DNA of 33,079 bases from Candidatus Bathyarchaeota archaeon (GTDB lineage: Archaea > Thermoproteota > Bathyarchaeia > TCS64). This document shows positions 1 through 7,775 of the stretch, piece after piece; position 1 is the first letter of the stretch; each line of letters begins with the position of its first letter. The position numbers and the translations under genes were made by a program. The stretch is taken from the NCBI GenBank assembly GCA_026014515.1, contig JAOZIG010000163.1, forward strand, positions 1-33,079, read 5' to 3'. A model generated the notes under the pieces. The model searched no databases and was not told the origin of the DNA. It saw only the letters and a list, made by a program, of their open reading frames with translations.

Positions 1-919
1 GATACCTGAAAGAGCAAAATACATCAGGGTCTTCGTCCAAGAACTCGAAAGACTTCACAGCCACCTACAATGGCTTGGAGTCGCTGCCCACGAGATCGGG
101 TTTGATACACTCTTCTACTATATCTGGAGAGACAGGGAGATCGTGATGAACCTCCTTGAGGAGATCAGCGGTAATAGATGCAACTACGCGATGCCAACAA
201 TCGGCGGCGTCAGAAGAGACCTGAACAAGGATAACTTCCCAAGATGGCACAAACTAGTTGACACCATCTACGAGAGAACCGAGTACTACATCAAAGTCGC
301 CTCAACAGAGCAGACCATACTAGACAGAGCAATCGGCGTCGGATACCTGGGCAAGAGCGACATGATAAAGCTCAGCGGCGCAGGACCCAACGCAAGATGC
401 AGCGGAGTTCCCTGTGACATTAGGAAACTCAATCCATACCTAGTCTACGACCAGTTCGACTTCGAGCACATCTATGTAGACAACGGTGACGTACTTGGAC
501 AAGTACTAGTAAGAGCCCTGGAGACACTGGAGAGCTGTAAGATACTCAAACAAGTAATGGACACGATCCCAGAAGGGGAGATCAAGACAAAGTTCGGTCC
601 ACTCAACAAAGTCCCAGAAGGAGAAGCAGCATACCTAGTCGAAGCACAACGTGGAGAATTAATCCACTACACAATAAGCGACGGCAAAAACATGCCCTTC
701 AGACACAAGATCAGGGCACCCACAATGGCAAACCTCCCAAGCCTCGTTGAGAGACTCAAAGGCGGATACATTGCCGACATACCCATCGTCTTGGCTGGAA
801 TCGACCCATGCTTCAGCTGTACTGACAGGATGGTCTTCTATGATGAAGGCAAGGATAAGTCATGGAGTTGGGATGAGACTCAGCTTCGTAAATACCGTAA
901 GGAGTGGTTTGAGAAGTGA
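1..919 (+). CDS. Group 4 [NiFe] hydrogenase large subunit (HycE/MbhL/EchE-like), 5'-truncated by window
   Basis: The reading frame is open from the first full codon (base 2), so the gene begins upstream and the N-terminal Ni-binding CxxC is not visible. The visible 305 residues start with ERAKYIRVFVQELERLHSHL, typical of the NuoD/HycE family. The C-terminal motif DPCFSCTDR (codons at 803-829) keeps both nickel-ligand cysteines, so this is a hydrogenase subunit and not a Ni-free complex I NuoD. After the Arg there is a 29-residue basic and aromatic tail, like the C-terminal peptide that HycI removes from E. coli HycE. It catalyses H2 formation or oxidation at the membrane, coupled to ferredoxin. 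Its stop overlaps the next start by 4 bp (GTGA). The order large subunit, NuoH-like, NuoI-like matches mbhL-M-N, so the small and NuoC-like subunits probably lie upstream. Confidence 0.9.
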   Translation, partial: IPERAKYIRVFVQELERLHSHLQWLGVAAHEIGFDTLFYYIWRDREIVMNLLEEISGNRCNYAMPTIGGVRRDLNKDNFPRWHKLVDTIYERTEYYIKVASTEQTILDRAIGVGYLGKSDMIKLSGAGPNARCSGVPCDIRKLNPYLVYDQFDFEHIYVDNGDVLGQVLVRALETLESCKILKQVMDTIPEGEIKTKFGPLNKVPEGEAAYLVEAQRGELIHYTISDGKNMPFRHKIRAPTMANLPSLVERLKGGYIADIPIVLAGIDPCFSCTDRMVFYDEGKDKSWSWDETQLRKYRKEWFEK

Positions 920-1926
920 ATCCAATCTTAACCGCAGTCCAGGTACTTTTGTTCCCTGGTTTATCATTCATCCTGAGCCACACGCTATACGCGGAGTGGC
1001 TTAGCAGAAAAACAGTGGCGAGGCTCCAGAACAGGACCGGTCCACTGCACACAGGCTGGCAGGGAATCCTTCAGCCAGTCGCGGATTACATCAAGTTACT
1101 GGTGAAGGAAGACATCACCCCAGCAGCGGCTGAGGCAGGAGTCTTCAACATTGTACCAGTCTTCATATTCGCCATCCCACTAGCGGCTACATTCTTGATT
1201 CCAATACAGAGCATCACAACCCTCTGGGGATACGAGCCAGTAGCAGCCTTCGAGGGCGACCTAATCATGGTCCTGTTCCTCATGAGCCTAACCGTCTTAG
1301 CGGTCTTCTTGGCGGGATGGAGCAGCGGCAACCTCTTCGGAGCAGTCGGAGCCACAAGGGTTGCATTCATGATGCTCGCATACGAGATCCCACTCGGACT
1401 CGTAGCAATCAGCCCAGCCATCATGGCGAAGAGCCTCAGCATCGTGAATATCGTTGACTGGCAAGTAGCCAGCGTACAGAGCTTCCTAGCAAACCCGACA
1501 ATACCCGGGTTCCTACTCGGAATAGTAATGTTCATCGGATTCGCGATCTACACTGTCTGCCTATTGGCGGAGCTTGAGATGCGCCCCTTCGACATGAGTG
1601 AGGCGGAGACCGAGATCGTCCACGGATGGCAAGTAGAGTACAGCGGCGTAAAACTAGCGCTACTCAACAGCGGACACGACGTAAAAATGGTCTTAGCAGC
1701 AGGACTACTGACAAGCCTTTACCTCGGCGGACCAGCAGGACCAATCCTACCTCCAGTAGTCTGGTTTATCATAAAGACCAGTTTCTGCGTACTCATCCTG
1801 AGTAACCTAAGCGCCTTGTTCGCCCGTTTCAGGATCGACCAGATGGTTACGGGAGCATGGAAATACCTTGTACCCTTAGCTGTACTACAAGTAATGGCAA
1901 CAGTTGCCTTATCAGGAGTGATCTAA
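916..1926 (+). CDS. Hydrogenase membrane subunit, NuoH/HycD/MbhM-like
   Basis: A 336-residue protein of about eight hydrophobic segments, homologous to complex I NuoH. It anchors the hydrogenase module to the membrane and links it to ion translocation. Family marks include LQNRTGPLHTGWQGILQPVADYIK in the first loop (usually RxGPxxxGxxGxLQPxADxxK) and, near residue 220, LLAELEMRPFDMSEAETEIVHG with the conserved acidic cluster. The later EYSGVKLALL stretch also fits. The GTG start overlaps the upstream stop in GTGA, indicating translational coupling, and the ferredoxin subunit begins one base after its stop. The length is usual for the family. Confidence 0.92.
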   Translation: MNPILTAVQVLLFPGLSFILSHTLYAEWLSRKTVARLQNRTGPLHTGWQGILQPVADYIKLLVKEDITPAAAEAGVFNIVPVFIFAIPLAATFLIPIQSITTLWGYEPVAAFEGDLIMVLFLMSLTVLAVFLAGWSSGNLFGAVGATRVAFMMLAYEIPLGLVAISPAIMAKSLSIVNIVDWQVASVQSFLANPTIPGFLLGIVMFIGFAIYTVCLLAELEMRPFDMSEAETEIVHGWQVEYSGVKLALLNSGHDVKMVLAAGLLTSLYLGGPAGPILPPVVWFIIKTSFCVLILSNLSALFARFRIDQMVTGAWKYLVPLAVLQVMATVALSGVI

Positions 1927-1927
1927 G

Positions 1928-2308
1928 ATGGCCATGGAGAGAGAACTACTAAAAAGCGCATTCAGCAAACCAGCCACACTAATCTACCCATTCGAGAAAC
2001 CCGAGGTCCCAGAGGGACTCAGGGGAAAACATGAGTATGAGCAAGAGAAGTGTATCGGATGTGGCCTCTGTGCAAGAGTCTGCCCCAGCTTCGCTATCGA
2101 GCTCATGGGTGGTCCCGGTCCAAAGATGACTGGGCTAAAGATTGACCTAGGTAAGTGTCTGTTCTGCCAGCAGTGTGAAGAGGTCTGTCCAAGGGACTGT
2201 CTACGATTGACGACAGAATACGAGCTTGCGGTTATTAACAAGGAAGACGGTATTCTGAACTTCCCCAGGGAGCCTCCGGCACCACCAGCGCCTAAGAAAG
2301 AAGAGTGA
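1928..2308 (+). CDS. Hydrogenase ferredoxin subunit, NuoI/HycF/MbhN-like (2x[4Fe-4S])
   Basis: A 126-residue iron-sulfur protein with two classic CxxCxxCxxxCP clusters: C42, C45, C48 and C52 in CIGCGLCARVCP, and C77, C80, C83 and C87 in CLFCQQCEEVCP. It would pass electrons between the hydrogenase small subunit and soluble ferredoxin, in the position of NuoI in complex I. The ATG lies one base after the NuoH-like stop. The C-terminus ends in a Pro/Glu/Lys-rich tail (PREPPAPPAPKKEE). It closes the operon, since a U-tract terminator follows and the next gene is convergent. Confidence 0.92.
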   Translation: MAMERELLKSAFSKPATLIYPFEKPEVPEGLRGKHEYEQEKCIGCGLCARVCPSFAIELMGGPGPKMTGLKIDLGKCLFCQQCEEVCPRDCLRLTTEYELAVINKEDGILNFPREPPAPPAPKKEE

Positions 2309-2323
2309 AACCCCTCTTTTTAA
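2300..2323 (+). terminator. Hairpin plus T-tract at end of hydrogenase operon
   Basis: AAGAG (2301-2305) and CTCTT (2314-2318) can pair around an 8-nt loop and are followed at once by a run of T. The hairpin overlaps the last codons and the stop of the ferredoxin gene. Archaea mostly terminate at the U-tract itself, so the stem may be incidental. Confidence 0.4.
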
Positions 2324-2374
2324 CTAATTTATATTAAATTTTCTAACTATAATAGGCAAATAACCCATTAGAAG

Positions 2375-2857
2375 CTATTTTGAGAGTATCTGGTATAGGG
2401 CATTTGCCACAGAAACCGCTGCGGCCTCAAGAGGCTCAGTCATAGGAGCCCCTAACCCAATAGACATGGGCTGAATACCAAGCAACAAGACATCAACACC
2501 CAACGATTTCTCGATATAACTGATGAAGATATTCAAAGGCAAACTATGTGTCGAGATAGCTTGCCCCCCAATATGTTCCGCGGTAATTAGTTTAGTCTCT
2601 CCGGGTGCACCTCTGAAGTTGGCTGCATCAACCATCAACACGTGAGTAGGTTTGAACTCCTCAACTTTACCTGTGAAGGCTTCTGGTACAGACTCAGTGT
2701 TCAAGGCAAGTACATCTTTCATTGGTTTTTCTTCGAGTAGTTCTATGATTCTTGGTCCGACAGCATCATCTCCCCTGATGGGGTTTCCTACGCCAACGAT
2801 TACTACTCGTCTTGGTTTTGCTCCAAAGTATTCTCTGAGTCCTTGCTCAAGCGACAT
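2375..2857 (-). CDS. Hydrogenase maturation protease, HycI/HoxM family
   Basis: A 160-residue protein of the M52 hydrogenase maturation protease family. It clips the C-terminal peptide of a [NiFe] large subunit once nickel is inserted. GVGNPIRGDDAVGP (residues 22-35) carries the N-terminal metal-binding Asp. VDAA (D77) and STHSLP (H104) align in spacing with D62 and H90 of E. coli HycI. The late QPMSIG stretch is also typical. It faces the hydrogenase operon convergently, about 65 bp from its end, and the large subunit at 1-919 has the C-terminal extension such a protease needs, so that subunit is the likely substrate. A T-rich TATA-like element near 2876-2889 fits a leaderless ATG at 2857. 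Confidence 0.9.
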   Translation of the reverse strand: MSLEQGLREYFGAKPRRVVIVGVGNPIRGDDAVGPRIIELLEEKPMKDVLALNTESVPEAFTGKVEEFKPTHVLMVDAANFRGAPGETKLITAEHIGGQAISTHSLPLNIFISYIEKSLGVDVLLLGIQPMSIGLGAPMTEPLEAAAVSVANALYQILSK

Positions 2858-2916
2858 ATCGCAGAATCAGGTTTCGTTTGATAAAAAGAATTTGAAAAAA
2901 GAGAAGCTATGGGAGG

Positions 2917-3885
2917 TTAATCCCAGAGGTAGTTTCCTACTGTTGCGTGTGCGATCACATAGACTGGACCAGAAAGTCCACTGACAATGTAGCCGTCGTG
3001 CATTACTTCAGGCAGGTCTCCATGTATGTATGAGTACTGTCCCGGTGCTACTGTTGGTTCACCACCCAGTGTTGGGAACATTTCTGTACCAACATAGAGA
3101 TGTGTCTCCAGCATAAAGTAGCCAGGATGCATTACGTAATCAACAAACATCATGTAACCATCATAAAAGATTAACAAGTCTCCTACATAGGTTCCCTTGG
3201 TTATGTCACTCTGTCCAGCTCCAGCGTAGATAGGGAAATTGTAAACACCCATATCTAGTGGTCCATTTGTCCAGCCCCATCGGTTGAAGCCGTTTTCAAG
3301 GAAGTCGTTAGCATATGCTCTACCGTATGCAAATGCTGTTTCTGTACCATACTCTTGTGGTGGCGGTGGTGGAGTCTCCTTGCAGATGGTGTACTCGAAG
3401 TAGGTTGCCCAGCTCTTGCCGAAGGGCCCTCCTTCTGCCCAGCCTGTCTCTTCTTCGATCATCTCACCGTTCTCAAAGACCATTACAACTGCGTGGGCAG
3501 CGATGACAACTGTTCCTTGGTCCCACCAAGCTTGATCCATTGGAATCTCGTAGGTGTACTCTGTTACAGCTGGATCGTGGGTCATCTGATAGGCAAAGTT
3601 ACCGACTTTTGGGCTTCCCTTCTTTGTCATGGGGAAGTCTAAGTATTGTAGTTCAATGTCTAGATGTGTTTCTGTTAGTACCCATGGATCATTTGTCGAA
3701 TATGTTACGTAGATATAGTCCTCGTCATTGCTGACTGTGACTGAGCCTGCGTCGATATGTTGTCCAGCCCAGAGAGTTACACTATCTCCACATGAGATAG
3801 GTTCTGCAGATGCGACTGGTAGTGCAAATGTTGTAAGCAGTACTGCTAATGTGAGCGCTAATCCAATTTTTTTCATTGTTTTCAT
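2917..3885 (-). CDS. Secreted protein with two related beta-rich domains
   Basis: A 322-residue exported protein of unknown function. The ATG at 3885 is chosen because GGTGA lies upstream at a good distance (3891-3895) and the product then opens with MKTMKKIG, a hydrophobic core and ASA, a clean signal peptide of about 26 residues. The frame stays open up to 3945, but that stretch appears to be untranslated leader. The mature part has two domains of about 140 residues separated by a CKETPPPPPQEYG linker. Both contain a T/LETHL segment, a Tyr-rich strand, a Gly/Pro turn with an aromatic-Y-x-H or YQMTH strand, and close with VIAAHAVV or VIAHATV, so they look like an internal duplication. The second carries FNRWGWTNGPL. 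Surface or extracellular binding is an inference. No neighbour shares its direction closely. Confidence 0.78.
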   Translation of the reverse strand: MKTMKKIGLALTLAVLLTTFALPVASAEPISCGDSVTLWAGQHIDAGSVTVSNDEDYIYVTYSTNDPWVLTETHLDIELQYLDFPMTKKGSPKVGNFAYQMTHDPAVTEYTYEIPMDQAWWDQGTVVIAAHAVVMVFENGEMIEEETGWAEGGPFGKSWATYFEYTICKETPPPPPQEYGTETAFAYGRAYANDFLENGFNRWGWTNGPLDMGVYNFPIYAGAGQSDITKGTYVGDLLIFYDGYMMFVDYVMHPGYFMLETHLYVGTEMFPTLGGEPTVAPGQYSYIHGDLPEVMHDGYIVSGLSGPVYVIAHATVGNYLWD

Positions 3886-4003
3886 TTTTTTCACCTTTGT
3901 TTGCAAACTCAACCGTAGCAACGGTTGTCCCATAGAAACCCCCATCTCACGCGCTCACAGCGTTCCGGGATAACACCCTTCCGATGTTATAGATTGCAAA
4001 TCT
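3886..4003 (-). promoter_or_regulatory. Candidate structured 5' leader RNA of the secreted-protein gene
   Basis: The TATA box at 4024-4034 predicts a transcript start near 4000-4003, about 115 nt ahead of the chosen ATG. The leader can fold with a 7-bp closing helix (bases 3994-4000 with 3900-3906). Inside it lie three hairpins: 6 bp (3985-3990 with 3970-3975), 4 bp (3960-3963 with 3949-3952) and 6 bp (3922-3927 with 3910-3915). The closing helix begins at the predicted transcript start and ends about 4 nt before the GGTGA ribosome-binding site. That layout suits translational control. I do not recognise it as a known riboswitch class. Confidence 0.45.
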
Positions 4004-4023
4004 AGAATTTTGTTTTATATTGC

Positions 4024-4034
4024 ATTATTTAAAG
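4024..4034 (-). promoter_or_regulatory. TATA box for the secreted-protein gene
   Basis: On the minus strand this reads CTTTAAATAAT, close to the archaeal TTTAWATA consensus. Its centre is about 26 nt upstream of the 5' end of the leader helix described above. Confidence 0.6.
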
Positions 4035-4107
4035 CATCTTGATTAAGGTTTACATGAATATTTTATGCTAGTTTTTACAGAAAAAATGAAAAATATGGAT
4101 AAAAATG

Positions 4108-5049
4108 TTAAAGTTGAGAAGCGACTTTGTCCTTGAATAAGGCTAGCATCTCAGTGTTTTCAGAGATAGTCTTGCTTGGGCGTACATTGATGATACTCAT
4201 TTTCATACCCAAGTCCATGGCTCGACGCCATTTCTCAATAAGAACCTCGGGTGTACCGATGAAATCATACTCACGTGCAACCTTGATGTCAGTGCCACGT
4301 TCCTTCCATGTTTGAAGAGTCTTCTCGTATTCAGCCTCATTCTTCATCAAGTAGACGCTTGGTGCGAACCCACTGATGAAAACATCATCAACGGTCTTCC
4401 CTAACTCGTCAAGGTTCTTGTGATAATAGCCAAGAATACGGGCGATGTTCTGTAGGTTACCAGAAGCATTGATACCATCAGCATACTTTGCTGCGATCTT
4501 AATCATCCTTGGTTGTCTAGCGCCGACGCTGATCCTAAATGGCTTTTGTATAGGCTGAGGAACATTCATTGCCTCCTTGAGTTTCCAATATTTCCCATCA
4601 TAACTGAAAACCTCGTTATGCATCATTCCCTTCAGTATATCAACTGCCTCTTTAAGACGCGAGACACGCTCAGCAGCAGTGGGCATCCCTCTTCCCTTCT
4701 CCATTAGGTCATATCCAAGATACTCTGGTTCACTCCAACCAGCGCCGAGGATTAACTCATACCTACCATCAGTCATCTGGTCCAACGTGGCAGCCATCTT
4801 AGCCAACAAGGCTGGATTCCTCATACTATTGAACAATGTGATCTGACCCACCTTGATCTTTTTTGTCTCCACGCCGATACCGGTCATGAGAGTCCAAGCC
4901 TCCCAGTAGGGCTCACTACGGTCACCTGACAAGCCCTCAACATGGTCATTAACAAAAACCCCATAATATCCGAGGTTTTCCGCTGCTTGGGCTAGCTCAA
5001 GCATCTTTGGGTATGTCTGGGCTCCCCTAACATATACTCCGAATTCCAT
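4108..5049 (-). CDS. LLM-class (luciferase-like) F420-dependent oxidoreductase
   Basis: A 313-residue TIM-barrel flavin or F420 oxidoreductase of the luciferase-like monooxygenase family. It opens with the first barrel strand (MEFGVYVRG), then AENLGYYGVFVNDHVEG, the nonpolar region after KIKVGQITLFNSMRNPALLAK, GRYELILGAGWSEPEY, and the late SVGARQP strand. In archaea these usually use F420; the substrate cannot be read from sequence. I chose the ATG at 5049 because family members start at this strand and a TATA-like TTTAATAAT (5071-5078) sits about 26 nt upstream, giving a leaderless transcript. A longer in-frame start exists at 5100 but adds 17 residues with no family features. It is divergent from the MFS gene at 5145. 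Confidence 0.85.
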   Translation of the reverse strand: MEFGVYVRGAQTYPKMLELAQAAENLGYYGVFVNDHVEGLSGDRSEPYWEAWTLMTGIGVETKKIKVGQITLFNSMRNPALLAKMAATLDQMTDGRYELILGAGWSEPEYLGYDLMEKGRGMPTAAERVSRLKEAVDILKGMMHNEVFSYDGKYWKLKEAMNVPQPIQKPFRISVGARQPRMIKIAAKYADGINASGNLQNIARILGYYHKNLDELGKTVDDVFISGFAPSVYLMKNEAEYEKTLQTWKERGTDIKVAREYDFIGTPEVLIEKWRRAMDLGMKMSIINVRPSKTISENTEMLALFKDKVASQL

Positions 5050-5070
5050 GGGAGTATCCCACAGGTGATG

Positions 5071-5078
5071 ATTATTAA
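5071..5078 (-). promoter_or_regulatory. TATA-like box deciding the LLM gene start
   Basis: TTTAATAA on the minus strand, centred about 26 nt before the ATG at 5049. It supports leaderless initiation there. If this promoter is used, the longer start at 5100 would not be transcribed. Confidence 0.4.
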
Positions 5079-5144
5079 ACGATACCCACAGGGAAGCCAT
5101 ATATCAGAATCAATCATCAATACACTGGTTACTGGGGAAATACT

Positions 5145-6392
5145 GTGAGCGAAAAGACACCAATCAAGACACCATTCTTCTACGGGTGGATAATCGTAAT
5201 AGTAGCTGGACTAGCAGCATACTTCAGTGGACCCGGCCAAACATACACTGTAAGCGTCTATATCGACAGCTACATCAACGAGTTCGGATGGAGCAGAACC
5301 ACAGTCTCCAGCATGTACAGCATGGGCACCTTCGCAGCGGGCATGCTGATGGGAATCATCGGTAAACTCCTCGACAAATATGGACACAGAAAGATAGCAT
5401 CTATCATAGCAGTAGGAACCGGGATAGCCTTCTTCTTCATGAGCATGGTGAGCAGCGTACCCATGCTACTCATCGGGTTTTTCCTAATCAGGCTTCTCAG
5501 TCAGGGAAGCATGGGACTCATCAGCGGCACAATGGTACCCCAATGGTTCATCAAACGAAAAGGAAGAGCCATGAGCATAGTAAGCGTCTTCGGTGCACTA
5601 AGCATGGCATCCTACCCAGCAATAAACATCTGGCTCATCCAACGATTCGGATGGCAGAACGGGTGGAGAACATGGACCATCGTAGCTTGGCTAGTAGTAG
5701 TCCCACTTTTCTATTTCTTCATCAGGAACCGACCAGAGGACGTTGGACTATACCCGGACAACGAAAAACCAGTAGAAGACAACGGCGAAGTAGTAATAAT
5801 TGAGGAAGAAGCGTGGACGCTACAGGAGGCACTACGAACTAGAAGCTTCTGGCTCGTCAACTACGTCACAGTAATACCATCAGCCATAATCACAGGCTGC
5901 GTATTCCACCAAATATCAATCCTAGGACAATCAGGACTATCCCCCGAAACAGCCGCACTAATCAGCACAGTAACCAGCCTAATCAACCTACCAATAGCCT
6001 TACTGGCAGGAGGGTTAGCAGACAAATACCCGTTAAGATACCTAATGGCAATAAACCAAGGACTGCTCTTGGCAATGGTCGCAGCACTATACTATGCCGA
6101 TTCATTGACTCTGGTGCTTGTCTACGGTGCATTCATGGGTATAATGATGGGAATGCAGGCAATAGTAAGAGGCGTCGTCTGGCCCGAATACTTTGGTAGA
6201 AAACACCTCAGCACCATCAGAGGCGTAAACATGATGGCGGGAGTAATAGGCTCAGCCCTCGGACCACTACCCTATGGATACGCCTACGACCTATTCGGAG
6301 GCTACTCAGAGGTACTGCTAGCTTCTATGATATTCCCCCTTCTGGGCATATTCCTTGGATACCTAGCGAAAAAGCCAGAGAAAATAGATTAA
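5145..6392 (+). CDS. MFS transporter, oxalate/formate or monocarboxylate-like (OFA type)
   Basis: A 415-residue carrier with about 12 membrane segments in two halves. The N-terminus (FFYGWIIVIVAGLAAYFSGPGQTYTVSVYIDSY) is typical of the oxalate:formate antiporter and monocarboxylate branch. The MFS signature after TM2 is clear: GKLLDKYGHRK, with an equivalent GGLADKYPLRY in the second half. A charged central loop (EDNGEVVIIEEEAWTLQEAL) joins the halves. The substrate is probably a small organic anion, by family only. The start is a GTG with no strong ribosome-binding site. Its stop shares the tetranucleotide TTAA with the stop of the convergent nitroreductase gene. Confidence 0.85.
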   Translation: MSEKTPIKTPFFYGWIIVIVAGLAAYFSGPGQTYTVSVYIDSYINEFGWSRTTVSSMYSMGTFAAGMLMGIIGKLLDKYGHRKIASIIAVGTGIAFFFMSMVSSVPMLLIGFFLIRLLSQGSMGLISGTMVPQWFIKRKGRAMSIVSVFGALSMASYPAINIWLIQRFGWQNGWRTWTIVAWLVVVPLFYFFIRNRPEDVGLYPDNEKPVEDNGEVVIIEEEAWTLQEALRTRSFWLVNYVTVIPSAIITGCVFHQISILGQSGLSPETAALISTVTSLINLPIALLAGGLADKYPLRYLMAINQGLLLAMVAALYYADSLTLVLVYGAFMGIMMGMQAIVRGVVWPEYFGRKHLSTIRGVNMMAGVIGSALGPLPYGYAYDLFGGYSEVLLASMIFPLLGIFLGYLAKKPEKID

Positions 6393-6946
6393 ATCCACTT
6401 TACAACAGGATGCTTCTTGACTGGTATCTCAGGAGCCTTATCGGGATAACCAAGAATAACTGGACCATAGATTTTCTCACCCTCACCAAGCTCCAAAGCA
6501 TCAACGATCTCAGGGTTATCAAGAACCTGAGCTCCAAAGTAGAGGTAACAGCTACCTAAGCCGAGACTGGTTGCTGCCAGCATCATGTTCTCGGTAACCA
6601 TGGCGCTGTCAATGGGTCCATGTCCAATCACAAACACGACGCAGGGTGCCTCGTAGTAGACTGGGTCTTTCATCTCTCCATAATGTTTGACTGCCTCATA
6701 GTGCTCTGGGTTGTTCTTCTTTATGTTATCAAAAACACGTTTCCAGTTCGCATAGGCAGTATCATAGAGCTTACCACGAATCTCCGCGTCAGTAACAACA
6801 ACAAAACGCCAAGCCTGACGATTATTACCAGTTGGAGCATAATTACCAGCCTCAATAACCTGTTGGATTAACTCCTCGGGCACTGGATCAGGCTTGTATG
6901 ATCTAACACTTCGTCTATTCTTGATGTTCTCTAAAACAGGATTCAT
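6389..6946 (-). CDS. Nitroreductase-family FMN oxidoreductase
   Basis: A 185-residue single-domain nitroreductase-like protein. FMN-binding marks are RRSVRSY (11-17) at the N-terminus and NYAPTGNNRQAWRFVVV (35-51). The central helix region TENMMLAATSLGLGSCYLY and the GPVILGYPDKAPEIP segment near the C-terminus are also typical. Such proteins reduce nitro groups, quinones, flavins or related compounds with NAD(P)H; the substrate here is unknown. The gene converges on the MFS gene with a 4-bp overlap. Confidence 0.87.
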   Translation of the reverse strand: MNPVLENIKNRRSVRSYKPDPVPEELIQQVIEAGNYAPTGNNRQAWRFVVVTDAEIRGKLYDTAYANWKRVFDNIKKNNPEHYEAVKHYGEMKDPVYYEAPCVVFVIGHGPIDSAMVTENMMLAATSLGLGSCYLYFGAQVLDNPEIVDALELGEGEKIYGPVILGYPDKAPEIPVKKHPVVKWI

Positions 6947-6977
6947 GCACTAGATGGGTGTTAGATGGATAATAATT

Positions 6978-7715
6978 CTACGAAGAGATACGCCTGAACC
7001 CAGAGTAGACATTAAACCGCTCACCACGTACAAACCCAAGCAAACTCATTCCAGCTGCCTGAGCGATACAAACACCACTACACATAGGAGCAGAAACACT
7101 ACACATCACCGGAACCCCAGCAAAAGCAGCCTTCAAGACCATTTCTCCACTAAGCCTACCACTAGTAACAAGGATTGATTCACCAAGATTAATACCTGCA
7201 TCCATTGCCAATCCAACAACCTTATCCAAGGCGTTAAACCGCCCTACATCCTCAGCGAAAACATACCCTAAATCGCGGTGGTAGATCAAAGCTGAGTGAG
7301 TGCCTCCAGTTTGCTTGAAGACATCACAAGAATCATTAAGCAACCCCATCGCTTTGAAAACATCCTCTGGTAAGATTAAGTCAAGCCCATCATTACTCTC
7401 TAGATCAATTTCTTCGTCCTTGTAGGCGTGTTCAAGGATACTAAGCCATAGTTCTCGATGAATTTCAGGGTCAAAGCTACAGTTTAGTTGAACATTAACT
7501 GTGTTTCCGGTCCAGTTGATTGACTCAACGTCTCTGGTACCATCAATTATGTTGATAGTTCTTAGATGCCCTAGTACTAACTCATCAAGGTGTTTCTCAT
7601 ACGCCATCAGTTCTGATAATGGGACTCCATTTACTCTGATCCTGACAAGGACATCCTCAACCACCTCATCCTCAAGATACTCAGCGGCACCAGAATCGAA
7701 CCTAAGAACACGCAT
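6978..7715 (-). CDS. FdhD-like protein lacking the CGxCG motif
   Basis: A 245-residue protein of the FdhD family. In bacteria FdhD carries sulfur from IscS to the molybdenum cofactor of formate dehydrogenase. The core is present: FKQTGGTHSAL (133-143), a GRFNALDKVVG region, TSGRLSGEMVLKAA and the end GFVRGERFNVYSG. The CGxCG pair (C121/C124 in E. coli FdhD) that should lie ahead of TGGTH is missing; the only cysteines before it are C79 and C130. Two cysteines occur instead at C212 and C216 in SAPMCSGVCIAQ, where most members have none. It may have a modified sulfur-transfer site or another role. No formate dehydrogenase is in the window, but mobA and a MoeB/ThiF-like gene are. It diverges from the MFS gene at 7776. 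Confidence 0.8.
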   Translation of the reverse strand: MRVLRFDSGAAEYLEDEVVEDVLVRIRVNGVPLSELMAYEKHLDELVLGHLRTINIIDGTRDVESINWTGNTVNVQLNCSFDPEIHRELWLSILEHAYKDEEIDLESNDGLDLILPEDVFKAMGLLNDSCDVFKQTGGTHSALIYHRDLGYVFAEDVGRFNALDKVVGLAMDAGINLGESILVTSGRLSGEMVLKAAFAGVPVMCSVSAPMCSGVCIAQAAGMSLLGFVRGERFNVYSGFRRISS

Positions 7716-7742
7716 AAGAGAACAAAAACCTCACCAGATAAA

Positions 7743-7752
7743 AGGATAAATA
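7743..7752 (+). promoter_or_regulatory. TATA-like box for the MFS gene at 7776
   Basis: GATAAATATC on the plus strand, about 26 nt before the ATG at 7776, which suggests a leaderless transcript. It lies in the 60-bp divergent gap with the fdhD-like gene. Confidence 0.45.
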
Positions 7753-7775
7753 TCACGGGATATGTTCCAGTCGGC

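Noticed and set aside
1..2308. Complex I (Nuo/Fpo) fragment
   Set aside because: The large subunit keeps the Ni-binding DPCxxC motif and a processing tail, and a hydrogenase protease is adjacent.
3892..4000. Known riboswitch (for example c-di-GMP, cobalamin, Moco or glycine)
   Set aside because: The helices are visible but none of the conserved core sequences I know for these classes is recognisable.
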